Shown: piece after piece, positions 34,179 through 43,224 of the stretch
How positions within the stretch are numbered: position 1 is the first letter of the stretch
How the letters are laid out: every line of letters begins with the position of its first letter
Assembly (NCBI GenBank): GCA_007050885.1
Contig: SMYQ01000001.1
Location: 130,666-194,665, forward strand
Length of the DNA stretch: 64,000 nt
Direction: 5' to 3'
Origin: Candidatus Bathyarchaeota archaeon
GTDB taxonomy: Archaea > Thermoproteota > Bathyarchaeia > 40CM-2-53-6 > RBG-13-38-9
Position numbers and translations under genes: made by a program
Notes under the pieces: model-generated
What the model was told of the DNA's origin: nothing
Seen by the model: the letters and a program-made list of their open reading frames with translations, nothing else
Database searches by the model: none

Positions 34179-35465
34179 GTGGACAGGAAACTGTTGGCCA
34201 TACTGCTGCTGGGGGTTGCTTTGAGGTTGCTCTTTTTCGGCCACACGGCAGACGATGCCTACATAACGTTCAGGTATGCCAGGAACCTTGTGGATGGCAA
34301 AGGGTTCGTTTACAATCCAGGGGAACGCGTTCTGGGGATTACGAACCCGCTATATGGCCTGATGATTGCCGCGGGAATGCTTTTTGGCATAGACCCTGTT
34401 ATCTTTTCGAAGGTTGTCGGGCTTGCAGGATTCCTTGTGATTGGTCTGGCTGGATGGAAATTCCTCAAGAAGACATACGGGGACCTGGCTGCCTATGCGT
34501 TTGTCCTGATGTTGTCTGTGGACCATTACACTGCACGATGGTTCATGAGTGGTATGGAAACTGCAGTCTTCTCTTCGTTGGTTTTTGTTTCCTGCACGCT
34601 ATTTTTGGAAGGGAAAGAATTGCCTGCAGGAATCCTGGCCGGTCTGTCAATATTCGTAAGGCCGGAGGGGGGATTTTTCCTTCCCGTTATGTTCCTGCTT
34701 TCAAAGGAAAAGAAAAGGATTATGCCCGGTGTCCTGATTGCAGGGCTGCTATTCGTCTTTTCCCAGGCCTTCTATGGGTTTCCGATACCATACTCCATAT
34801 ATGCCAAGTCAGTATTGAATGAGGGCGGGCCTGGTAATATCGTGGAGTCGGGATACCACCTGCTCAACTTCATTCTCAAAGAGCCTTTCCCAGCATTCTT
34901 TTTGATGTTTATGTCCCGGGAACTCCTAGTTTTCGTCGCGTCGCCCCTGCTCGTGTTTTTGTCATATTTTGCCATGAGGGCCCCTGTGTTCTTTTGGTAT
35001 TATGCCCCATACTACCCTTTGTTCTTCCTGGGTGCATCGGTTGGCCTTTTGAGAGTGGCCAAGGGAATTAAAGGAAGCTCCAAATACTTTGTGGCAGCCG
35101 TGCTTCTCTTCATTTCGGTGCATCAAATCGGGTTTGCAGCCCGGGAACTGTATCTCCAGAGGGATGCCCTCGCAGACGCCAATGTCTACAAGGAATTTGC
35201 GGTGAACGCAAGCGGCAAGATTGCGGCAGGAGATATTGGCATAATTGGATACTATTCCGGCCAGTATGTTTTCGACCTTGCGGGCCTGGTGTCCCCTCGG
35301 GCTCTTGAGTGTCGCGTTGACGGGATGATGGAAGGATGCATTATCGAGCTTGACCCAGACTATTTTGTGGTTAGGAAAGGGTCATTCCAAGAAGAGCTCG
35401 CGAACACAGCAGGGTGCAATAATGAGATTGGAGAAACGGATCTGCATTATTTCTATGAATGCTAG
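34179..35465 (+). CDS. GT-C membrane glycosyltransferase, AftB-like
   Basis: 428 aa with about ten membrane segments. The first loop DDAYITFRYARNLVDGKG followed by FVYNPGERVLGITNPLYG is the form known from actinobacterial arabinofuranosyltransferases (AftB type) and related lipid-phosphate-sugar-using GT-C enzymes; the DD supplies the catalytic acid. A C-terminal ~110-residue soluble part follows (GDIGIIGYYSGQYVFDLAG). It should use a polyprenyl-phosphate sugar on the outer membrane face. GTG start fits the shared TATA. Confidence 0.85.
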   Translation: MDRKLLAILLLGVALRLLFFGHTADDAYITFRYARNLVDGKGFVYNPGERVLGITNPLYGLMIAAGMLFGIDPVIFSKVVGLAGFLVIGLAGWKFLKKTYGDLAAYAFVLMLSVDHYTARWFMSGMETAVFSSLVFVSCTLFLEGKELPAGILAGLSIFVRPEGGFFLPVMFLLSKEKKRIMPGVLIAGLLFVFSQAFYGFPIPYSIYAKSVLNEGGPGNIVESGYHLLNFILKEPFPAFFLMFMSRELLVFVASPLLVFLSYFAMRAPVFFWYYAPYYPLFFLGASVGLLRVAKGIKGSSKYFVAAVLLFISVHQIGFAARELYLQRDALADANVYKEFAVNASGKIAAGDIGIIGYYSGQYVFDLAGLVSPRALECRVDGMMEGCIIELDPDYFVVRKGSFQEELANTAGCNNEIGETDLHYFYEC

Positions 35466-35505
35466 CCATCAGATTCATTTTTAAAATCCCTCAACCTCTT
35501 TGGCT

Positions 35506-36234
35506 GTGAAACCACAGATAAAAGGCCTCGAGGAGAAGTGGAACGACAGGGCGGATCACTATGATCCGGACTTGGGATTTTGGGAAACTGAACGACACCT
35601 TGTCAAAAAATATTTTGGTAAGAAAGGCACCGTACTTGAGATTGGTTGTGGGGCAGGAAGAACGCTAGTTCCTCTCGCAAAGATGGGCTTCAAAGTTATC
35701 GGCCTTGATTTCTCTCCAGAGATGCTTAAGAGGGCTGGGAACAAAGTGAAGAAATTTAAACTTGAGGGGGGTGTGAAGCTTGTTGAGGCGAATGCCGTAA
35801 AGATTCCCTTGCCCGACAAATCGGTCGACTACGTATTTATTCCCTTTAATTCTCTCGACTGTGTTTTTCCAGTGACGGAGAGAAACAAGGCTATAACTGA
35901 AATTTCCAGAGTCTTGAAACCGGGCGGCCTCCTGCTCCAGTCATTTCACAACATAATTTGCATACCGGGGAGGTTCCTATTTTGGTATTGGCTCCCTAAA
36001 AATGTCTTGAGCTGGCTGATTGACCTGGGAAGAAACGGGGGGTACATTGTGAACAAGGGCATTCCTGAGTTCAATACAACTGTCCCGGCGGAGTGCAAAC
36101 GATTTGAAGCTGTGGGTTTGGAGCACCTGGAGACCGTTTTCCACAGGGAATTCCCCAGAACGTGGCTTAAGAAGTTCCTGATGTTTTTCAGGAGGAGTCA
36201 GGCCTTAGTCGTGATGCGGAAAAAGGGTAGTTGA
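35506..36234 (+). CDS. SAM-dependent methyltransferase (class I)
   Basis: 242 aa. Motif I VLEIGCGAGRTLVPLAKMG, motif II VIGLDFSPEMLKRA, YVFIPFNSLDCVFP and a late motif KPGGLLLQSFHN. Start GTG 35506 (MKPQIKGLEEKWNDRA) is 25 nt from TTTTTAAAAT; TTG 35500 is less likely. It is separated from the FemAB-like gene by one base, so the two are co-transcribed. Substrate unknown. Confidence 0.9.
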   Translation: MKPQIKGLEEKWNDRADHYDPDLGFWETERHLVKKYFGKKGTVLEIGCGAGRTLVPLAKMGFKVIGLDFSPEMLKRAGNKVKKFKLEGGVKLVEANAVKIPLPDKSVDYVFIPFNSLDCVFPVTERNKAITEISRVLKPGGLLLQSFHNIICIPGRFLFWYWLPKNVLSWLIDLGRNGGYIVNKGIPEFNTTVPAECKRFEAVGLEHLETVFHREFPRTWLKKFLMFFRRSQALVVMRKKGS

Positions 36235-36235
36235 T

Positions 36236-37096
36236 ATGGCGAAGCAAAAGCGAGTTAGCTTGTTTTTTTCTGATGACTGGACTCGCTTGGAGAAAGAGGT
36301 TCTGGGCCATCGCGTGAGATTCTTCAGGAAGGGTGAAAACATTGCCAAGATTACAATTACCCCGTCAAGACTGCCCTTTTTGAAAAAGAACTGGTTGGGG
36401 GGTTTCTGGTGTCCTGGTACGGGTGTCGGATTTTATTCTCCAGACCCAAAGGAAGCCGGCACATTTTACAAAGAAATTAGGAGGCACATGTCAGGAGTCA
36501 TTCAGGGCATATCAAACGTCGAGGTTAAGGGTGTGTCAAGTCCATCGCTGACAAGAATCGTGGACATTTCCAGGAAAGACCCCACAACATCATTTACCAG
36601 GAAGAGGAGAAATAGCATACGCCAGGGCATAAAGAGGGGCGTCGTTGTCCGAACGGTGGATGAACCCGAAAAGGCTGCAGACATCATTTTTGGCATAAAG
36701 GCGAGGTATGAATATTGGGGGCGTGACAAGAACGAAGTTCTTAAGGTTCTTGAATACGGCTTAAAAAAGAAATTGATGAAACTCTTCGTCTCCTATGTTG
36801 ACGAAAAACCGGTCGCCGAGGCGCTTTTCCTTCTATGGAACCGCCGAATGAATTACTCAATATCCGGATTTCTACGCGACCATTCCTGGTATCAACCCAC
36901 AGATGTCTTGATTTGGGAGGCCATGTCTTGGGGTAGGAAGCACGGTTTCAGAGAGATGGATATGATGGGTGGGGCCGCACAAGGCGTGGGGGGAATCAAT
37001 AGATTTAAGGGCGGATTCGGGGGGCAAATCGAAAAGCGATATTTCCTGAAAGAGGTCAAACTTGGACCTTTGAGTTACAGATTCCACCAGTCGTAG
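36236..37096 (+). CDS. FemAB-like GNAT-fold aminoacyltransferase
   Basis: 286 aa. It resembles the FemA/FemB and related 'GNAT, PEP-CTERM-type' enzymes: RKDPTTSFTRKRRNSIRQGI (~110-130), FVSYVDEKPVAEALFLLW, YQPTDVLIWEAMSWGRKHGF, the closing GGINRFKGGFGGQIEKRYFL. In bacteria such proteins add amino acids from aminoacyl-tRNA to cell-wall peptides. An archaeon without murein would need another acceptor, for example an amino sugar of the surface glycan. It pairs with the methyltransferase upstream. Confidence 0.85.
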   Translation: MAKQKRVSLFFSDDWTRLEKEVLGHRVRFFRKGENIAKITITPSRLPFLKKNWLGGFWCPGTGVGFYSPDPKEAGTFYKEIRRHMSGVIQGISNVEVKGVSSPSLTRIVDISRKDPTTSFTRKRRNSIRQGIKRGVVVRTVDEPEKAADIIFGIKARYEYWGRDKNEVLKVLEYGLKKKLMKLFVSYVDEKPVAEALFLLWNRRMNYSISGFLRDHSWYQPTDVLIWEAMSWGRKHGFREMDMMGGAAQGVGGINRFKGGFGGQIEKRYFLKEVKLGPLSYRFHQS

Positions 37097-37596
37097 ACAT
37101 GAGGCTCACGTTTAGCGATTTGTATACCTTGTTGTTTTACAAATTCAGTCAGATTCTTGTTTTTGTAGGTATAGTTCCAGAAACCGAGCGATATCTTGTC
37201 TACCTCCCCTCCCAGTATCCCCTTAAAAAATTTTACTGTCTGGTTAATTAGTCTTCTTTCTTCTACCCCTGGGATGGCACGTGGCTCGTTGAACTTTGCG
37301 TCGACGTGAAGGTGAGGTATTATTTCAATTCCCTGCTCCTTGGCCATTGTGCACACTTTAGTGACGTAATCTGTGAGTTCTTTCCGCGTACATTTTATGT
37401 TCTGGTGGTTTTCAGGGGACAGCACATGTATGCGTTTTATGGTTCCGTTTTTCAGAAGCTGCCGTACTTTTGAGAAATGTTTTGGGGGCCCCTCGACGAA
37501 CAACACACGTCTACCGAAGAGTTTGTTGAAAGTTATAGTTTCCCGAATGCTTACTTTGCCAGTTAGCAGGCTTGTGATATGGTCCCAGAGCTTCAC
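37075..37596 (-). CDS. Hypothetical protein, possibly polysaccharide-deacetylase-like barrel
   Basis: 173 aa from GTG 37596, not firmly recognised. HVLSPENHQNIKCTRKELTD and IEIIPHLHVDAKFNEPRA suggest a TIM-barrel-like pattern of strands and metal-type His/Asp residues as in NodB-like enzymes, but a catalytic set is not complete. SLGFWNYTYKN and HVYDWWNL close the protein. ATG 37605 opens the frame; GTG 37596 lies 24 nt from a TATA shared with the flippase gene. It converges on the FemAB-like gene (22-bp overlap). Confidence 0.7.
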   Translation of the reverse strand: MKLWDHITSLLTGKVSIRETITFNKLFGRRVLFVEGPPKHFSKVRQLLKNGTIKRIHVLSPENHQNIKCTRKELTDYVTKVCTMAKEQGIEIIPHLHVDAKFNEPRAIPGVEERRLINQTVKFFKGILGGEVDKISLGFWNYTYKNKNLTEFVKQQGIQIAKREPHVYDWWNL

Positions 37597-37611
37597 ACAC
37601 CCCATTGGAAA

Positions 37612-37624
37612 AGATATTAAAAAA
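37612..37624. promoter_or_regulatory. Shared bidirectional TATA box, hypothetical / flippase
   Basis: GATATTAAAAAA centres near 37619, midway between GTG 37596 (-) and ATG 37645 (+). Confidence 0.6.
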
Positions 37625-37644
37625 GCTTTGTTAAGGCATTTTGA

Positions 37645-38805
37645 ATGGAAATTCCAAGGACCGCCTTCCAGGCAGGCATCTACAGTTTTGCCAAGGTATT
37701 ATCCAAGATATTTTCCTTCTTGGCCCTCATCTATTTTGCCCGGATTGTCGGGGCTGCGCATTTTGGCGTTTATACGTACCTTACAGCCATAATAGTCTTG
37801 TTGCAACCGTTTTCCACCCTGGGAATGTTGTCCGAAGTTGGGAGGTTGAGTAAGAGCAAAACACTGAAGTTCCTGCAGGATTTCATTTACACATTTACGG
37901 TTCTTGACGTTCTTTCTTCAGTGTTGGTTGCGCTGATAGTATTGTTCAGGGGGTATTCCCCATACCTGGCGCTGGCATCGGCGCTCGTTTTCATCCTGTT
38001 GAATTTCTTCGAATTCCTGACGAGGTCACATATGATATGGGGTCGGGTCCGGTATGTATCGATTGCCTCGGTTGGCGAGCGGGTACTCTTTTCAGTGTTG
38101 GTGTTGTTGCTTCCAAAGAAGACGCTGTTTCTCCTGTTTGCAATGGCGGCGTCATATCTGATATTCAACATTTACCTGATAAAGAAAATCAAGTTGAAAA
38201 TTGAAGGCGAGTTTAAGATTGACTTTTTCTCTTGGCCGTTTTTCCTTGCGTTGGTTTTTGTTTCGATTGCGGCCAGACTGCCACAGGTGATTTATGAATG
38301 GAGATTTGGTGTCGTTGACCTTGGTGACTTCGGAGCGGCCTTCACAATATATCAAGGAATTTCATATTTAGTTTCGGAAGCCGCGATATTTTTGACTATG
38401 AGGGGTGGGATGTTCAAGAACAGACAGTACAACTTGTTGAAGAAGTGGTCATTCCTGATGGCTGCTGCCGTCATGATACCTGTGGTCTTCCTGAATCCGC
38501 TGCTTGTGATCTTTGGAAACCTTCTTTTTGGACCAGGCTATTCAAATGCAGGTGGCCTTCTGGCCATAATGGCTTTCAGCATCGCGGCTTCAATCCTGTA
38601 CTTTTACCCCCGTGTAAAACTGATATACCACTCCCCTAACAGATATGCAGCAGATTACTTTTTGTATATGGTTTCGTCAGTCCTTTTCGCCTTTATTGCC
38701 CAGGACATAGTCCAGGCCACGGTGCTTCGGGTATTGGCGGCGTACATACATGTTGCTGCAGGATGGCTGCTTGCCGACATGCTCCCTGGTTCCACAGCTG
38801 CCTAG
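37645..38805 (+). CDS. Wzx-type polysaccharide flippase (MOP superfamily)
   Basis: 386 aa with about 12 membrane helices. The N-terminal FQAGIYSFAKVLSKIFSFL and ALIYFARIVGAAHFGVYTYL is the usual Wzx start. It would turn lipid-linked glycan units across the membrane. The protein is on the short side, since many members are 420-480 aa. ATG fits the shared TATA. It overlaps the kinase-like gene by four bases at the 3' end. Confidence 0.92.
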   Translation: MEIPRTAFQAGIYSFAKVLSKIFSFLALIYFARIVGAAHFGVYTYLTAIIVLLQPFSTLGMLSEVGRLSKSKTLKFLQDFIYTFTVLDVLSSVLVALIVLFRGYSPYLALASALVFILLNFFEFLTRSHMIWGRVRYVSIASVGERVLFSVLVLLLPKKTLFLLFAMAASYLIFNIYLIKKIKLKIEGEFKIDFFSWPFFLALVFVSIAARLPQVIYEWRFGVVDLGDFGAAFTIYQGISYLVSEAAIFLTMRGGMFKNRQYNLLKKWSFLMAAAVMIPVVFLNPLLVIFGNLLFGPGYSNAGGLLAIMAFSIAASILYFYPRVKLIYHSPNRYAADYFLYMVSSVLFAFIAQDIVQATVLRVLAAYIHVAAGWLLADMLPGSTAA

Positions 38806-39959
38806 GGCCGGGGTACAAAAAGTTTTAGGAGGCCCTCGTCATCGATTAATTTTTCTTTCACGGTTTTCATGGACGCGTCGATTTTTTCGTTTTTTATAAT
38901 TATCAGTCCAAGGCCTTCTGCCATGTCCATCATGTATTTGAGTTGAGACTCAAGCTCTTTGATGCTCTGTTCAGCCTTCCGTTTCACAAGTGTTTTTGGG
39001 TCGGCATAAACAAGAAATGCCTTTGAAGGCCTTGGGGAAATACGGGCGAAGAATTTTCCGAAGAGGTCTGGTGAATAGAATGCCAGGTCATAGAAATATC
39101 TGTCTGAAATTACGACGAACCCCTTCAGACGCTTGACTTCACAGGCGAAGTAGCGGATCCACATATCAAGGGACCTGATGGTGTTTTTTAGAATGGAAGG
39201 TGCCTTAAGTTTCCTTCCTCTCCGGGCATCCACTATTCTTCTTAGTGGCCACGTCCTTTCGTGGTGAATCCCCATCCTGCAGATTGTTGCCTTCAAACCA
39301 AGACCCTTTATGAATTCCTCTGTTCTTTTGGCCAGGGTAGTCTTGCCTGCTCCATCGGGGCCCAGAAATACGAATATAGGCCCCCGCCGCGGCCGGAATT
39401 TTGAGAACAGCTTCTTGTCCATTACTGTCCATAAGGCCAGAGGAATTGACAGGGGGTTTCGAATCGCTGCGGCTGTGACGACGTTCCAGCGCAGTTTGAC
39501 CAACTGGGAATATTTTTTGGTCCTGGCCAAACCGACAATTTTTTCCGCCGTTTTCCTCCCCAGATTTTTTGAGATCAGAGTTTCGACGGCGCTCCAATCC
39601 CGAAATTTCTCGACGTCTCGAAGATACTCTGTTTTGAACCCTTTGCTTTCGACTATTCCATGGAGCAGAAGTTCGGCGATATACCAGGGCTCTTCTGGAA
39701 CCCTCACCTTTCTGAGGCTCCTGCACCTTCCGTCCCATTTGAGATAGGGAATATAATTCCAGCTTAACCGGTCTACATGGAGGTGGACGTCAACAATTCT
39801 CCCACCCTCTGGAGAAAACAAGTGATATGTGTCATAAAACTTGAAGACCTTGAAATTTTCCTTGAGCTTCTTCAGGGTTGGTTTGTTTACGATTATGTCT
39901 ACTTCCTTGGGCCCCTTTGCGTCCCAATTTCTAAGCACACACACGTCGCCCGAATCCAT
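38802..39959 (-). CDS. Nucleotidyltransferase-like / thymidylate-kinase-like fusion protein
   Basis: 385 aa. The first ~190 residues resemble a nucleotidyltransferase-fold domain (VCVLRNWDAKGPKEVDIIVN, then VDVHLHVDRLSW). The C-terminal ~190 residues are a P-loop kinase with Walker A FLGPDGAGKTTLAKR, VISDRYFYDLAFY (DRY as in dTMP kinases) and AFLVYADPKTLVKRK. It probably phosphorylates or transfers to a sugar or nucleotide; no true thymidylate kinase role is implied. A TATA-like ATTTAATTCC upstream fits ATG 39959. Confidence 0.8.
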   Translation of the reverse strand: MDSGDVCVLRNWDAKGPKEVDIIVNKPTLKKLKENFKVFKFYDTYHLFSPEGGRIVDVHLHVDRLSWNYIPYLKWDGRCRSLRKVRVPEEPWYIAELLLHGIVESKGFKTEYLRDVEKFRDWSAVETLISKNLGRKTAEKIVGLARTKKYSQLVKLRWNVVTAAAIRNPLSIPLALWTVMDKKLFSKFRPRRGPIFVFLGPDGAGKTTLAKRTEEFIKGLGLKATICRMGIHHERTWPLRRIVDARRGRKLKAPSILKNTIRSLDMWIRYFACEVKRLKGFVVISDRYFYDLAFYSPDLFGKFFARISPRPSKAFLVYADPKTLVKRKAEQSIKELESQLKYMMDMAEGLGLIIIKNEKIDASMKTVKEKLIDDEGLLKLFVPRP

Positions 39960-39981
39960 TGATTTTTACAGTTGTGGGGAA

Positions 39982-40893
39982 TTAAATTCCTTCCTCTAAG
40001 TACTCTAAAAACAACCCGTTTTCCTCGAAGAAATTCTGGAATTTTTTGTCGCTGCTTCGAATCATTGAGAGTGAGGCCACAAGTTCGATGGGTGAAACGT
40101 CCACAAAGTTCAGGAATTTTTTGAACAACCTCATGCCTGTTTTGGCGTAGGCCATATTGAAGTGTGCGGGTACAAATGAGAAATAGGCGAAGTCAAATAT
40201 TTTTGGGCGCATGTCAACAGAGTCAAAATCCAGGAGGTAGAACTTTAATCCGTATCGGGGCAGGTTGCCTGGGTGAAAGTCTCCATGGGATACGGCAAGG
40301 GGAATTGTCTTTTCACTGATTCCCAGCTCCTTAATTCGCCTCTTTAGGAGTTCCCGCTGACCCTCCGGCAGGGCCCTTGTAAAATCTGCCAGCCTGACGG
40401 TTTTCTTTGCCTTGCCAAGCCGGTTGTTTATCTCGACGACATCTTTTACGTGGATTAGGAAATTTTTTAGCTGCAGGATTTCGAAGTCCAGGTACTTTGC
40501 TGTTATTGTCTTTTCTTCTTTGCAGGTTGATATGATGTCTACTACACAGTCCAGCGCCCCGAGTTTCTTCAACCACTTTACGTTTTTGGTCATGGTATCC
40601 TGGTCTCTGAACACGGTTGTGACAGTTACCTTGTCGAAGTCGAACAGTTTGAGATTCGTCCCCCTGTATATGAGGGCCGCACTGGTATTGACGAGTTCAA
40701 ATGGCAGGAACCGCCAAATCCAAGGGAACGTTTTTGTCAACAAAATCTTCTTTTTTGAGGTGTAAACTCCTAGTTGTTTTCTGAATTCCCGGACAGCCTT
40801 CTTGTTTTTGGGGTCGACATAGTATTTCTGGTCTTTGCCGACGGAAACCATTTTCTTCGTTTCGCCTGAAAGTTCTTTTGGGACGCTAAGCAT
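39982..40893 (-). CDS. APH/choline-kinase-like phosphotransferase
   Basis: 303 aa. The Brenner motif SHGDFHPGNLPRYG with catalytic Asp, then YLLDFDSVDMRPKIFDFAYF, mark the aminoglycoside-phosphotransferase/kinase fold. The N-terminal part is basic (KKKILLTKTFPWIWRFLP). It likely phosphorylates a sugar or lipid alcohol. The frame opens at ATG 40914, but ATG 40893 (MLSVPKELSG) lies 25 nt from the TATA GTATATAA, so I choose it. It ends 22 nt before the neighbouring NTase/kinase gene. Confidence 0.85.
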   Translation of the reverse strand: MLSVPKELSGETKKMVSVGKDQKYYVDPKNKKAVREFRKQLGVYTSKKKILLTKTFPWIWRFLPFELVNTSAALIYRGTNLKLFDFDKVTVTTVFRDQDTMTKNVKWLKKLGALDCVVDIISTCKEEKTITAKYLDFEILQLKNFLIHVKDVVEINNRLGKAKKTVRLADFTRALPEGQRELLKRRIKELGISEKTIPLAVSHGDFHPGNLPRYGLKFYLLDFDSVDMRPKIFDFAYFSFVPAHFNMAYAKTGMRLFKKFLNFVDVSPIELVASLSMIRSSDKKFQNFFEENGLFLEYLEEGI

Positions 40894-40914
40894 ATTCGGG
40901 TTTCCTCCAGTCAT

Positions 40915-41760
40915 TTATATACGGTTTTCCCGGCCACTTAAGTCCTGCTCCCACGCCGGCCGGGCCCCGGCTTTTTTGCTTTCGTACTTGTTTCCAAAGG
41001 TCCTGAACCCCTTTTTGTATATTGGATGGGTGGGGATTCCAGTCTTAAGGCTATAGTCCCAGACATCCCGTTCGGTGAATGGCAGGATGGGATGGACCTC
41101 AAAATGTGCCAGTTCCGCGTGTTTCCTGAAAAAGGTTTCGCCGGCCGAGGCCAGGTTTTCATCCCACCTGATGCCCCGCAGGATGGCGTCGAGTTTCAGC
41201 TTTCGTATCCCGTCATAAAGTGCCACTACTTTCAGGAGATATATCGTGTTTAGGTCGTCCATTGAGAACCTGAAGCTTGGCCTTTCGTGGCCGAGTTTTT
41301 CCAGTTCCACCTGGATTCGTTTGGGTAGGCCCTCTATCAGAACATCCTCACCATATTCGTAATCCTTCAACAGCCCGAATTTTTCCTTGTGCAGTTTTAC
41401 ACCCCACTCGTCCGAGATTTTTTCGACGAAGTCGTATGTTTCTGGCATTTGCAAGAGGTCGTCGACGAAAATGGCCTCCACCCGCCTCCCCAACTTTTCT
41501 GCCACCTGCTGCGCTAAGTGGAGGACAAGTGTGCTGTCTTTCCCGCCACTCCAGGAAACGGCTGGCTTCTTGAATGTTCTCAGCGCTTCAGAGGAAACTA
41601 TTTTTGCGATTTCCGCCTTTGCGTTCAAAGGTAGCATATCGACTCGTTTTTTGTGTCGGGCAGCTAAGAGCTGTTTCAGATATCTGTGAGGCTTCATGCC
41701 CGCCTCCCTGGACTTATCTGAGAGTTCATCAAATACGTGTTTTTCTATTTGCATCTCCAT
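40915..41760 (-). CDS. PP-loop ATP pyrophosphatase (PAPS-reductase/CysD-like)
   Basis: 281 aa. The PP-loop SWSGGKDSTLVLHLAQQV is at ~70-87, with AIFVDDLLQMPETYDFVEK, GIRWDENLASAG and VHPILPFTERDVWDYSLKTG as in PAPS reductases and CysD. It lacks the C-terminal CGLH or 4Fe-4S Cys set of assimilatory reductases. N-terminal ~55 residues look helical. It could adenylate a substrate or activate sulfate, perhaps to sulfate a glycan. TTG 41763 precedes the preferred ATG 41760, which has GGTG upstream. Same operon as the PMT-like gene. Confidence 0.82.
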   Translation of the reverse strand: MEMQIEKHVFDELSDKSREAGMKPHRYLKQLLAARHKKRVDMLPLNAKAEIAKIVSSEALRTFKKPAVSWSGGKDSTLVLHLAQQVAEKLGRRVEAIFVDDLLQMPETYDFVEKISDEWGVKLHKEKFGLLKDYEYGEDVLIEGLPKRIQVELEKLGHERPSFRFSMDDLNTIYLLKVVALYDGIRKLKLDAILRGIRWDENLASAGETFFRKHAELAHFEVHPILPFTERDVWDYSLKTGIPTHPIYKKGFRTFGNKYESKKAGARPAWEQDLSGRENRI

Positions 41761-41768
41761 CAAGACAC

Positions 41769-43211
41769 CTACCGTACGAGCAGGAAGCCCACAGGAACTT
41801 TTTGCAGTCCCTGTTGGGTCGGGTAGTCTCTCTGGACGGCATGAGTCAGACTAAAGTTCGCAGCAAGTATGGCGTCAAGTTTTGCCTGGTCCAAGGGATA
41901 CACCCAAGAAGGGGCACTGTATTCCCATACGTCTATCTGCAGGAGGATGTTGCTCTGGTTTTCCAGGTCGCTGAAGTTTACAGGCAACCCCGATATCCGT
42001 CCGCCGTCATTTTTAAAGTCGATTCCGGAGAAAGTCCTTATTTGTCTTACTGACTGCGCATATATTGTTTCGAAATTTTCCTGGCCATCCAGTTCGGCCA
42101 CGAGTTCTCCCGTTTCCTGGAAGCCGGTGTAGGTTATTGCCCTCTGACTAAGAAGGGAATTGGCTGGCTGATACGCAAAGTAACCCAACACCAGGATTGC
42201 AAGAATCGCATAGCTTGGCAGCTCAAGTTTTTCAACAACTTTGTTGACGGCACATACCGCCAGAATTATTATGCCGGGCAAAATTGGAAGGCCGTACCTG
42301 GGCACTTTTTCACTTATCACAAATGAGAAAAATAGGAAGTAGACTAGCGTGGCAATGACGACGGCCCGGGATTCCCTGTCACCGGAAAGTGCCATATACA
42401 TACCTATGAGGGCAAGTATGAAAAGAGGAGTCGAGTATATCAGGGATGCATTTTCAATGTAGAAGGTCGGCGAGCCCGAGAAGACGATTGTGCGCAGGAA
42501 GTCTCCAATGGGCTCTGAAGAAATCCTCCCGAAGTGGAAGAGGTTGTTTATGACAAGGAACAAGCCAGATGCCACGAGAGTGGCAAAGCATGCGATTATT
42601 CCCTCCTTCCTGATGGCTTTTATGTCTGGGTACATCGCTATCAGCGCAAGGCCCACAATCGGAACGGTGAGCATTCCACTCGTCTTCGTAAGTATTGAGA
42701 GCAGAGTGGTTGCCCCAAGTAGAATTCCGCTCTTGATGCTGTCGGGGTCAAAGTATACTAACGCGGCCATCATGGCCGTGAACATTGCAGTTATCGGGAC
42801 GTCGAGCAGAGCCCGGTCGGTAATGAAAATGTGGAGCCCGTTGAACCCGAGCAGGAGCATGGCGGCAAGCCCGGCGTATTTGTTCATCATCTTCTTTCCG
42901 ATAAGATAGAGGAGGACACCATTCATAACTGAAAACAGGAGCGTCACAATTCTTGCCGAGTAGAAGATGGGCAGGAACAGGTTCAGCACCGCAGTCAATA
43001 TGGAGAACAGGTATCCATAAGAGTGGTGTGCAGGATGGCTTGTCAGCAGGAATGCAGGGTTTTCAAGAATTTTTTGACCCATCCACATATAGACCGTTTC
43101 GTCATTCCACAGGCTTTCCTGAAAGAGGTATGGGATACGCAACCAGGCAAATAGGATGATGGAAACCGCGAGTATAATGTCTTCCCGTTTTTCAACGAAA
43201 TCAAGTATCAC
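41769..43211 (-). CDS. GT-C membrane glycosyltransferase, PMT/ArnT-like
   Basis: 480 aa with about ten to twelve membrane helices. The first loop carries LFQESLWNDETVYMWMGQKI with the catalytic-type WxDE, then HPAHHSYGYLFSILTA, as in dolichyl-phosphate-mannose protein mannosyltransferase and ArnT relatives. It would use a polyprenyl-phosphate sugar outside the membrane. The final ~120 residues are a soluble domain. GTG 43211 is 25 nt from CTTTTTAGGC. It ends eight bases before the PP-loop gene. Confidence 0.88.
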   Translation of the reverse strand: MILDFVEKREDIILAVSIILFAWLRIPYLFQESLWNDETVYMWMGQKILENPAFLLTSHPAHHSYGYLFSILTAVLNLFLPIFYSARIVTLLFSVMNGVLLYLIGKKMMNKYAGLAAMLLLGFNGLHIFITDRALLDVPITAMFTAMMAALVYFDPDSIKSGILLGATTLLSILTKTSGMLTVPIVGLALIAMYPDIKAIRKEGIIACFATLVASGLFLVINNLFHFGRISSEPIGDFLRTIVFSGSPTFYIENASLIYSTPLFILALIGMYMALSGDRESRAVVIATLVYFLFFSFVISEKVPRYGLPILPGIIILAVCAVNKVVEKLELPSYAILAILVLGYFAYQPANSLLSQRAITYTGFQETGELVAELDGQENFETIYAQSVRQIRTFSGIDFKNDGGRISGLPVNFSDLENQSNILLQIDVWEYSAPSWVYPLDQAKLDAILAANFSLTHAVQRDYPTQQGLQKVPVGFLLVR

Positions 43212-43224
43212 GGTCGTTTACGTC

